A stretch of 64,000 nt of DNA, from the NCBI GenBank assembly GCA_900769465.1, contig CAAGGT010000255.1, positions 1 to 64,000 on the forward strand, written 5' to 3'. Shown piece after piece: positions 18,086 through 25,079 of this stretch; position 1 is the first letter of the stretch, and each line of letters opens with the position of its first letter. The notes beneath the pieces were generated by a model. That model was not told where the DNA came from, searched no databases, and saw only the letters and a program-made list of their open reading frames with translations. The position numbers and the translations under genes were made by a program. The stretch is from Bacteroidaceae bacterium (GTDB taxonomy: Bacteria > Bacteroidota > Bacteroidia > Bacteroidales > Bacteroidaceae).

Positions 18086-18769
18086 CTATAACGCATCCAC
18101 GGCAACAACCTCAAGGACACCATCAAGTGACACCCTGAAACGCACGTCGTAACCGGCGAAAGGCATACCATAGATACGTTTGGAATCGCTATGGTACTGC
18201 GGGCGCGGGTCCAGTTCAAGCACCTTGCACAAAGCCGCATAATCATCATCGGCAAAGAGAGCCCGCAAATCATCGGGGAAACGTACCTCAACCTTCGCCC
18301 ATTCCTTTCCGTCGACAAAGCCACTGCGCACACCGGTATGGGCATCGGCATACTCCACATATGGTTTCACGTCAAAGACAGGTGTGCCGTCAACAAGGTC
18401 GGCACCGGCAACCACAAGTTCCAGCCTGCCATCGCACACTTCAACACCCACAAGCCGCACCGATGATAGTCCAAGAGCATTGGGACGGAACGGCGAACGT
18501 GTGGCAAACACACCCATATACTCGTTACCGCCAAGCAACGGTGGACGCACAAGCGGCGACCACTCACCAACGCCCTTCCCGTTCAGCGAGAATTCCCATA
18601 TCAGCCACAGGTAATCAAACCCTTCAATGCCACGCAAGGCATCGGCATTGCTGTATTCGGGCTCAAAGACCACACGCCCCACAAGTTCCGGGACCAGTCC
18701 GCTCTGCCGCGGGACACCGAACTTTGTGGGCAAAGATGAATGATAGTATGCTATAGGGCGAATCTCCAT
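18086..18769 (-). CDS. trmO: tRNA (N6-threonylcarbamoyladenosine37-N6)-methyltransferase TrmO
   Basis: Protein of 227 aa of the TsaA/YaeB family, which uses S-adenosylmethionine to methylate t6A37 in certain tRNAs. Motifs: EIRPIAYYHSSLPTKFGVPR at the N-terminus, GFDYLWLIWEF, the family signature FATRSPFRPNALGLSSVRL, and a C-terminal DPRPQY region. The reading frame extends upstream to 18931, but a promoter box (TATCTTCG, complement of 18788-18795) lies inside that extension and the family starts at this Met, so 18769 is the start. Monocistronic and divergent from the sialic acid operon. Confidence 0.92.
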   Translation of the reverse strand: MEIRPIAYYHSSLPTKFGVPRQSGLVPELVGRVVFEPEYSNADALRGIEGFDYLWLIWEFSLNGKGVGEWSPLVRPPLLGGNEYMGVFATRSPFRPNALGLSSVRLVGVEVCDGRLELVVAGADLVDGTPVFDVKPYVEYADAHTGVRSGFVDGKEWAKVEVRFPDDLRALFADDDYAALCKVLELDPRPQYHSDSKRIYGMPFAGYDVRFRVSLDGVLEVVAVDAL

Positions 18770-18787
18770 ATCTGAACCATTTGCCCG

Positions 18788-18795
18788 CGAAGATA
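18788..18795 (-). promoter_or_regulatory. -7 box of trmO
   Basis: The minus strand reads TATCTTCG (TAnnTTCG type), 18 nt before the trmO start codon; it also decides the start choice. Confidence 0.6.
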
Positions 18796-18936
18796 ATAAA
18801 GCGACAGATAACCTTTCACATTTTTGATAATCAAATTTGCTGTTTAAGATATTTTTTCCTTTTTTTGTAAAATAGTAAGCGTATGCGCGCACACGCACGC
18901 ACGACATATTGTATAAACTAATAACAAACATAAATT

Positions 18937-19854
18937 ATGGAAAAGATTATCGGCTTGATTGATGCTCCGTTCACCCCTTTCTATGAGAACGGCGAAGTAA
19001 ATTACGAACCAATCCCTGCATACGCACAGATGCTTGCAAAGAACGGCATGAAGGGCGTATTCATCAACGGCTCATCGGGCGAGGGCTATATGCTTACCGA
19101 GGAGGAGCGTATCAAGCTCACCGAGGCTTGGGTGGCGGCTGCCCCCGAGGGTTTCAAGATTATTGTCCACGTGGGCAGCACCTGCGTGAAATCGAGCCGC
19201 AGGATGGCCGAACACGCGCAGAGGATGGGCGTATTCGGCATTGGTGCAATGGCGCCTCCATTCCCCAAAGTGGGACGTGTAGAGGAACTTGTGAAGTATT
19301 GCGAGGAGATCGCATCGGCAGCACCTGAATTGCCATTCTATTTCTATCACATCCCGGCATTCAACGGAGCGTTCCTTCCAATGGTGAAGTTCCTTGAGGC
19401 GGTAGACGGCCGCATCCCCAACTTTGCAGGTATCAAATACACATTCGAGAGCCTGTATGAATACAACCAGTGCCGTCTGTACAAGAACGGCAAGTTCGAT
19501 ATGCTGCACGGACAGGACGAGACCATTCTTCCCTGCCTTGCGATGGGCGGAGCCCAGGGTGGTATCGGCGGCACAACCAACTACAACGGCTGCAACCTTG
19601 CAGGCATCATCGATGCGTGGAACGCCGGCGACCTTGAGAAGGCACGCGAATTGCAGAATTTCTCGCAGGAGGTAATAAACGTCATCTGCCACTATCGCGG
19701 CAACATCGTCGGCGGTAAGCGCATTATGAAGCTCATCGGTCTCGATCTGGGCAAGAACCGCACCCCGTTCCAGAACATGACCGACGAGGAGGAAGCTGCT
19801 ATGCGTAAGGAACTCGAGGCCATCAATTTCTTTGAGCGTTGCAATAAATTCTAA
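18937..19854 (+). CDS. nanA: N-acetylneuraminate lyase
   Basis: Protein of 305 aa, class I aldolase of the DHDPS/NAL family that cleaves N-acetylneuraminate to pyruvate and N-acetylmannosamine. Active-site features: GSSGEGYMLTEEER near 45-58 (pyruvate carboxylate binding), Tyr137 in FYFYHIP, and the Schiff-base Lys167 in AGIKYT, with spacing as in E. coli NanA (Tyr137, Lys165). The epimerase gene follows 51 nt later. It is the first gene of a sialic acid operon whose product GlcNAc would need a kinase encoded elsewhere. Confidence 0.92.
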   Translation: MEKIIGLIDAPFTPFYENGEVNYEPIPAYAQMLAKNGMKGVFINGSSGEGYMLTEEERIKLTEAWVAAAPEGFKIIVHVGSTCVKSSRRMAEHAQRMGVFGIGAMAPPFPKVGRVEELVKYCEEIASAAPELPFYFYHIPAFNGAFLPMVKFLEAVDGRIPNFAGIKYTFESLYEYNQCRLYKNGKFDMLHGQDETILPCLAMGGAQGGIGGTTNYNGCNLAGIIDAWNAGDLEKARELQNFSQEVINVICHYRGNIVGGKRIMKLIGLDLGKNRTPFQNMTDEEEAAMRKELEAINFFERCNKF

Positions 19855-19905
19855 ACACATTTTTCACAAGGCGGTGTCCCCGCCCATATACCATTTTGAA
19901 ACACT

Positions 19906-21081
19906 ATGAATTGGAATGAATACCTGAATGGTTGGTCGCAGAAGTACCGCGACGACCTTGTAAACGATATTATGCCCTTTTGGCTCAAGAACGGACTCGA
20001 CCGCGTGAACGGCGGCGTATACACCTGTGTCGACCGCGACGGTTCGCTCATCGACACCACAAAATCGGTGTGGTTCCAGGGTCGTTTCGCCTTTGTATGC
20101 AGCTTTGCGTACAACACAATAGAGAAGAACCCCGAGTGGCTTGCGGCTGCAAAGAGCACAATCGACTTCATTGAGGCACACTGCTTTGACACAGATGGCC
20201 GCATGTACTTTGAGGTGATGGCAGACGGTACACCGCTGCGCAAGCGCCGTTACGTATTCTCGGAGAGCTTCGCAGCTATTGCCATGGCCGAATATGCCAA
20301 GGCCAGCGGTGATATGAGCTATGCCACAAAAGCTTTGGAGCTTTTCAAGGACATACGCAAGTTCGTTGCCACCCCGGGATATATGGAGCCCAAGTACCTG
20401 CCCTCGTTGCAGGCAAAGGGACACTCGTTGGTGATGATTCTCATAAACACCGCTTCACGCATACGCAACGTCATCAGCGACCCTGTACTCGACCAGCAGA
20501 TTGACGAGTCAATAGCATCCCTCAAGGACTTTATGAAACCCGAGTTCAAGGCCTTGCTTGAAATGGTGGGTACAAACGGTGAGTTCATCGACACCATCAA
20601 CGGTCGTCTCATCAACCCGGGACACTGTATCGAGACAGCATGGTTCTTGCTCGAGGAGGCAAAACATCGCGGTTGGGACAAGGAACTCACAGCACAGGCT
20701 CTTCAAATTCTCGACTGGTCTTGGGAATGGGGCTGGGACAAGCAATATGGCGGTATCATCAACTTCCGCGACTGCAGGAACCTGCCTCCGCAGGACTACT
20801 CACAGGACATGAAGTTCTGGTGGCCACAGACCGAAGCCATCATTGCCACACTCTATGCCTACGAGGCTACAGGTGATGACAAATATCTCATCTGGCACAA
20901 GCAGATAAGCGAGTGGACATACGCCCATTTCCCCGATGCCGAATGCGGCGAGTGGTACGGCTATCTGCACCGCGACGGCACAGTGGCACAACCTGCCAAA
21001 GGCAACATCTTCAAAGGCCCGTTCCACATTCCACGAATGATGGTAAAGTCCTATGAGCTGTGTAAAGAATTGACAAAATAA
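19906..21081 (+). CDS. N-acylglucosamine 2-epimerase (AGE/RnBP family)
   Basis: Protein of 391 aa with the (alpha/alpha)6-barrel of AGE: FWLKNGLDRVNGGVYTCVDR near 24-43, TKSVWFQGRFAFVCSFAYN, RYVFSESFAAIAMAEYAKAS, NPGHCIETAWFLLEEAKHRG and KFWWPQTEAIIA carry the conserved aromatic, Arg and His residues. It interconverts N-acetylmannosamine and N-acetylglucosamine after NanA, replacing the NanE/ManNAc-6-P route. Placed between nanA and the transporter fusion, 8 nt before the latter. Length is usual for the family. Confidence 0.9.
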   Translation: MNWNEYLNGWSQKYRDDLVNDIMPFWLKNGLDRVNGGVYTCVDRDGSLIDTTKSVWFQGRFAFVCSFAYNTIEKNPEWLAAAKSTIDFIEAHCFDTDGRMYFEVMADGTPLRKRRYVFSESFAAIAMAEYAKASGDMSYATKALELFKDIRKFVATPGYMEPKYLPSLQAKGHSLVMILINTASRIRNVISDPVLDQQIDESIASLKDFMKPEFKALLEMVGTNGEFIDTINGRLINPGHCIETAWFLLEEAKHRGWDKELTAQALQILDWSWEWGWDKQYGGIINFRDCRNLPPQDYSQDMKFWWPQTEAIIATLYAYEATGDDKYLIWHKQISEWTYAHFPDAECGEWYGYLHRDGTVAQPAKGNIFKGPFHIPRMMVKSYELCKELTK

Positions 21082-21089
21082 GACACTTT

Positions 21090-23648
21090 ATGAAGAAATA
21101 TTTTTTTCTATCACTCATTCTCTGTTCTGCGCTATGCATGGCGCAGAACAGAGTTTCCGTTTCTGCGGCAACACCTATGGACAATGCTGTTTCAGGGCAT
21201 TACGCCGGTTGGATAAAAGGAGAGCTGGCAACATATGGTGGATGCAATTTCCCCAATGTGCCTTGTGCCGACGGTGGAGAGAAAGTTTACTATCCACGCG
21301 CCTATGGAGCAAGCGTGCAGACACCAGGCGGAGCCGTATATCTGGGCGGTATGGATTCCACCGCATCACTTGGCGACTGCATATTCATCAATGCCGCAGA
21401 CAGTACCACAACAACCATCCCCTCCTTGCCAAAAGGTTTGGACAACTTTGCAGCCACATATTACGACGGCACACTTTGGGTTGCCGGTGGAGCAACAGAC
21501 GGAGTGCCCAACAGAGAGGTGTATTCATTGCCATTGCCCGACGGTAAGGGAAAAGCGGAAAGCGGAAAAGTGGAAGGTGAGAACGACTGTAATGCGTGGA
21601 CCACTGTTGCCACATTGCCCGACGAGTGTCGCCTGCAGCCCTGCGTAACCGTGCAGAATACAGCCAACGGATATTCCCTCTTTATCTTTGGCGGATACCA
21701 GCCAAAGACGGGAGAGCTGGAGGCCAAAGTACATACAGACGGTATATATTTGCCCATTGCCGAACTAAAGAAAGGCAACATAGCACCGGCACAATGGAAA
21801 CGTACCTCACCCGCCCTGGCATGGACACACGATGCCGCTGACGGCGAGCGCAAGCAACACATACAGGCAATAGTGGGCAGCACCTGTAGCGCTGTGGGTT
21901 ACAGCCACGTGCTGTTCTTTGGCGGTGTCGACCACGACATCTTCCTGAGCGCCATCAGCGGACAGCAGGACAGCCTGTATCTGCGCCACACACCCGAATG
22001 GTACAATTTCCGCAAGGATGTACTTACCTACCACACCATCACCGACTCTTGGGGCCTCTTGCCAGGCAACAGCCTGCTTGCCCGTGCCGGCGCGTGCCTC
22101 ACACCCCGGGCGGGTGGCAAGGGCTGGAGCTATAGCGGCGGTGAGCTGATGCCCGGCGTGCGCAGTGCCGATGTGACAAACATTGAGGTAAGCAACGAAA
22201 AGAGCTTCGGATGGCTCAACTGGACAATCCTTGTACTTTATCTTGTAGCAATGTTAGGTATGGGAATATACTTTATGCGCAAGGAGAATGGTGCCGAGGA
22301 TTTCTTCAGGGGTGGCGGACGTATCCCCTGGTGGGCAGCCGGCATAAGCATCTATGCAACAATGCTCTCTGCCATCACCTATATGACCATCCCTGCCAAG
22401 GCCTACACAACAGACTGGACCTACTACCCCATGCTGTGGATGATACTGCTCGTCAGTTTCCCGGTCATCAGGTACTACCTCCCCTATTTCCGCAAGCTGA
22501 ATGTCACCAGCGCCTATGAGATACTGGAGCAACGCTTCAACCTCTTCACCCGTATGCTGGCCTCGACACTATTCTGCATATTCATGATTGTACGTATGGC
22601 CATCGTACTCTATCTCCCCTCATTGGCACTCACAGCCGTAACAGGAATCGACATCTATCTGTGCATTGTGCTTATGGGACTTGTCACCATCATCTACTGC
22701 ACTATGGGTGGTGTCGAGGCTGTCATCTGGGGCGATGTAGTACAAGGTCTCATACTTGTCTTTGGTGCCATCTTTGCCGTAGTATATCTGGCAATGGGTA
22801 CCGAGGGCGGAATAAGCGGTTGCATCAACATTGCTCTGGAGAACGACAAGCTGCAACTGTTCAACTGGAACAACTCTTGGTCACAGGCAACCTGGTGGGT
22901 AATCATACTCGGAGGCCTTGCAAACAACCTTATCTCCTACACATCGGACCAGACAGTCATCCAGCGCTACCTCACCACCCCCGACGAGAAATCGGCAGGT
23001 CGTGGTATTCTGGTCAATGGTGTAATGAGCGTGTTCGTATCTGTAGCCTTCTATATGATCGGTACTGGCCTGTACACATTCTACAAGACACACCCTGCAG
23101 AGCTCGACATCACAATGGGACAGTCCGATGCCATCTTCCCGTTCTTCATGATGAGCCAGATGCCTGCCGGTGTAGCCGGCGCACTCATCGCAGCCATCTT
23201 TGCAGCGACAATGAGTACCATATCAAGCAACATAAACAGTGTGGCCACGGCGTTCTCTATAGATTTTTGGAAACGTTTCCGCACCTCTACCACCGATTCG
23301 CAGATTGTGGTTGTGGCGCGCTGGGCATCAGTGGTGAGCGGTATGATTGGTCTGTTGCTTGCCCTGTTTATGGCTACTTGGGACATACAATCGTTCCTCG
23401 ATTTCTTCAACGAGGCATTAGGATTGCTCACAAGCGGTTTGGGTGGACTGTTCTTCATTGCAGTATTTATGAAACGCGTCAAAGGCTATGCTGCGCTTGC
23501 CGGCTTTGTTGCAGGCGAAGCTGTAGTATTCTGGATGAGCGAATGCACCGATGCCAATTTCCTACTCTTTGGAGCAACAGGTATGGCAGTGAGCATTGTA
23601 GTAGCTTGGCTCTTCTCGATAGGCTCCTACTGCAAAAACAGTAAGTAA
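21090..23648 (+). CDS. Sialic acid mutarotase (Kelch) fused to sodium:solute symporter
   Basis: Protein of 852 aa with two modules. Residues 1-18 are a signal peptide; about 25-365 is a Kelch beta-propeller of the cyclically permuted YjhT/NanM mutarotase type (AWIKGE-like start GHYAGWIKGELATYGGCNFP, repeats such as ATYYDGTLWVAGGATDG and SHVLFFGGVDHDIF). From about 372 on comes an SSS-family permease with 13 or so helices (WLNWTILVLYLVAMLGMGIYF; GGRIPWWAAGISIYATMLSA; DQTVIQRYLTT). The propeller would stand outside the membrane and equilibrate sialic acid anomers for the sodium-driven uptake domain. A Lys/Glu/Gly-rich insert (KGKAESGKVEGEN) interrupts the propeller. Last gene of the operon. Confidence 0.9.
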   Translation: MKKYFFLSLILCSALCMAQNRVSVSAATPMDNAVSGHYAGWIKGELATYGGCNFPNVPCADGGEKVYYPRAYGASVQTPGGAVYLGGMDSTASLGDCIFINAADSTTTTIPSLPKGLDNFAATYYDGTLWVAGGATDGVPNREVYSLPLPDGKGKAESGKVEGENDCNAWTTVATLPDECRLQPCVTVQNTANGYSLFIFGGYQPKTGELEAKVHTDGIYLPIAELKKGNIAPAQWKRTSPALAWTHDAADGERKQHIQAIVGSTCSAVGYSHVLFFGGVDHDIFLSAISGQQDSLYLRHTPEWYNFRKDVLTYHTITDSWGLLPGNSLLARAGACLTPRAGGKGWSYSGGELMPGVRSADVTNIEVSNEKSFGWLNWTILVLYLVAMLGMGIYFMRKENGAEDFFRGGGRIPWWAAGISIYATMLSAITYMTIPAKAYTTDWTYYPMLWMILLVSFPVIRYYLPYFRKLNVTSAYEILEQRFNLFTRMLASTLFCIFMIVRMAIVLYLPSLALTAVTGIDIYLCIVLMGLVTIIYCTMGGVEAVIWGDVVQGLILVFGAIFAVVYLAMGTEGGISGCINIALENDKLQLFNWNNSWSQATWWVIILGGLANNLISYTSDQTVIQRYLTTPDEKSAGRGILVNGVMSVFVSVAFYMIGTGLYTFYKTHPAELDITMGQSDAIFPFFMMSQMPAGVAGALIAAIFAATMSTISSNINSVATAFSIDFWKRFRTSTTDSQIVVVARWASVVSGMIGLLLALFMATWDIQSFLDFFNEALGLLTSGLGGLFFIAVFMKRVKGYAALAGFVAGEAVVFWMSECTDANFLLFGATGMAVSIVVAWLFSIGSYCKNSK

Positions 23649-23793
23649 ATCACTACAAAACATAGCAGATGCCACAAAACCAAAAACAATCAGTATTATA
23701 AAAAGTGCAGATGCAAGACCGAAAACTCTGCACAACACAGCAGATGCCTTTTTAGAACACTGATAAGGGAGATTCCCTATACACAATAGGACA

Positions 23794-23832
23794 ACCCCCT
23801 GCATCGATTAGGAATAATCAATTGCAGGGGGT
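23794..23832 (+). terminator. Terminator of the sialic acid operon
   Basis: Outer stem 23794-23803 with 23823-23832 (10 bp), inner stem GATTA/TAATC (23806-23810, 23815-23819), followed by ATTTTA. The interval 23649-23793 holds no gene; two short direct repeats AGCAGATGCC occur in it. Confidence 0.65.
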
Positions 23833-23852
23833 ATTTTATGCCCATATCTTTG
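23822..23852 (+). promoter_or_regulatory. Promoter of the Lys/Pro-rich gene pair
   Basis: A -33 TTG (23822-23824) and a -7 TATCTTTG (23845-23852) are 20 nt apart. The -33 element overlaps the right arm of the preceding terminator. Confidence 0.7.
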
Positions 23853-23902
23853 CATCAGACAAAAGAGATAAAAAACAGGTTTAACATTTAAAAATGAAAG
23901 CT

Positions 23903-24319
23903 ATGAAAAAGATGATGATTTTTGCAGTGATGATGAGCGCGATGCTTATGCCTGCACAGATGATGGCAAAGAACAACAAGGAGAATGCCAAGCCAAAAGT
24001 TGAAAACAGAGTAGACAACAAGTTCAACGAGAACAAGAAATTCAACGAGAAAAAGAACGACAAGAACTTCAAGGACGACAAGAAATTCGACAACCGCAAG
24101 GATATGGGCAAGAAGGACAAGTTCGACAAGAAGAACGATTTCAACAAGAAACCGATGAAACCCAACAAGCCACAACCCAAAATCGTAAAGCAACCCAAGC
24201 CCCGTCCCAATCCCCAGCCACAGGTCAAAGTGGTAAAGGTGGTGAATGAAGTGAACCCCATAAACGCAGCCGTATCAGTGATTGGTCTTGCAGCATTGGT
24301 GGCAATGATAGCCGACTAA
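23903..24319 (+). CDS. Secreted Lys/Asn/Pro-rich protein, paralogue 1
   Basis: Protein of 138 aa, not recognised. Signal peptide (about 1-23, MLMPAQMMAK), then a very basic low-complexity core full of KKF/KKD/DKK steps (residues about 25-80), a Pro/Lys/Gln segment (about 85-110), and a hydrophobic C-terminal tail (AAVSVIGLAALVAMIAD). I choose the ATG at 23903 and not 23894 because the leader aligns base for base in spacing with that of paralogue 2, whose start is unambiguous. The hydrophobic tail could anchor it in a membrane or form a helix hairpin; the core could bind acidic polymers. Function unknown. Confidence 0.8.
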   Translation: MKKMMIFAVMMSAMLMPAQMMAKNNKENAKPKVENRVDNKFNENKKFNEKKNDKNFKDDKKFDNRKDMGKKDKFDKKNDFNKKPMKPNKPQPKIVKQPKPRPNPQPQVKVVKVVNEVNPINAAVSVIGLAALVAMIAD

Positions 24320-24369
24320 AAAAAGAGTGTAAAACTGAAGAAAAAACTTAACCTTTAAAACCTACGATT

Positions 24370-24741
24370 ATGAAAAAGATGATGTTTGTTGCAGTGATGA
24401 TGAGCGCGATGCTCATGCCTGCACAGATGATGGCAAAGAACAACAGGGAGTACAACAAACCCAAAGTAGAGAACAGGATAGACAGGTTCGAGAAAAATCG
24501 CCCGAACAAAGCCTACGACAAAAGATTCCGGGACGACAGGTTCAACAAAAAGCCTATGCCAATGGCCAAAATGAGGAGACCGGCACCCCGCCCCAAGCCT
24601 ATGCCAAAGCCAATGCCGAAGCCCCGTCCAAGACCGGTACCCCGTCCTGTATACCACAACCACTGTTGCGACAATGATGCGGTAGAAACAGCAGCAACAA
24701 TAATAGGTATAGCAGCCCTGGCTGCAATGATGGCCGACTGA
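24370..24741 (+). CDS. Secreted Pro/Lys/Arg-rich protein, paralogue 2
   Basis: Protein of 123 aa, not recognised. Its first 30 residues are almost identical to paralogue 1 (signal peptide MKKMMFVAVMMSAMLMPAQ), then come an Arg/Asp segment (DKRFRDDRFNKKP), a PKPMPKPRPRP-type repeat, a HNHCCDND turn with two adjacent Cys, and the same kind of hydrophobic tail (TIIGIAALAAMMAD). Leader and signal peptide are conserved at DNA level while the core has diverged, so the pair arose by tandem duplication. Lies 50 nt after paralogue 1 and is closed by the terminator at 24803. Confidence 0.8.
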   Translation: MKKMMFVAVMMSAMLMPAQMMAKNNREYNKPKVENRIDRFEKNRPNKAYDKRFRDDRFNKKPMPMAKMRRPAPRPKPMPKPMPKPRPRPVPRPVYHNHCCDNDAVETAATIIGIAALAAMMAD

Positions 24742-24802
24742 CACATAAAATAATAATGAATTTGTAAAAGCACCGGCACTGCTTTTCATACTTAAAACAA
24801 CG

Positions 24803-24830
24803 GGGGAGAGCAAATGCTCTCCCCAACTTT
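24803..24830 (+). terminator. Terminator of the Lys/Pro-rich pair
   Basis: Stem 24803-24811 with 24816-24824 (9 bp, GC-rich), AAAT loop, followed by AACTTTCTTTT. Confidence 0.75.
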
Positions 24831-24971
24831 CTTTTACCAGTTCCGGGTGCAGATATCTTTTTTCTTTTTAAAAGAACAAAGTATAGCCATTCATAATGAC
24901 CGATATATCCGTTTTACTTTGCTTTAGTTATTTATAACTAAAAAAAAGCATATTTTAAGACATTCAATCTA

Positions 24972-25022
24972 TTGTCAATATTGCAAAAGAGAACTATTTT
25001 TGCATTTAGAATGCAAAAATAG
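24972..25022 (+). promoter_or_regulatory. feoAB promoter with overlapping 13-bp palindromic operator
   Basis: The -33 TTG (24972-24974) and -7 TATTTTTG (24995-25002) are 20 nt apart. The -7 box lies inside a perfect inverted repeat, 24994-25006 with 25010-25022 (half-site CTATTTTTGCATT, 3-nt centre), covering the expected transcription start. A repressor bound here would block transcription, and iron control by a Fur/DtxR-type regulator is plausible, although the sequence is not a canonical Fur box. Confidence 0.65.
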
Positions 25023-25079
25023 AGACGAGAAGGTTGTTATTCAATGAGAGGAGTATCAATCACATCGACATAACAGAAG

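Larger units (their letters stand above)
24742..25079 (+). other. Gene-free stretch before feoAB
   Basis: 338 bases with no gene. It contains the terminator of the Lys/Pro-rich pair (24803-24824), an AT-rich segment, and the feoAB promoter with its palindrome (24972-25022). Nothing else is recognised. Confidence 0.6.

Noticed and set aside
18770..18931. N-terminal extension of trmO
   Set aside because: The extension is basic and unlike the family, and the trmO promoter box lies within it.
22661..23644. Open frame of 327 codons overlapping the symporter gene in another frame
   Set aside because: Cys/His/Arg-rich translation of a membrane-protein gene read in the wrong frame; no domain or ribosome start.
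23649..23793. Possible small RNA after the sialic acid operon
   Set aside because: Only short direct repeats (AGCAGATGCC) and a 5-bp hairpin; no promoter box of its own before the terminator.
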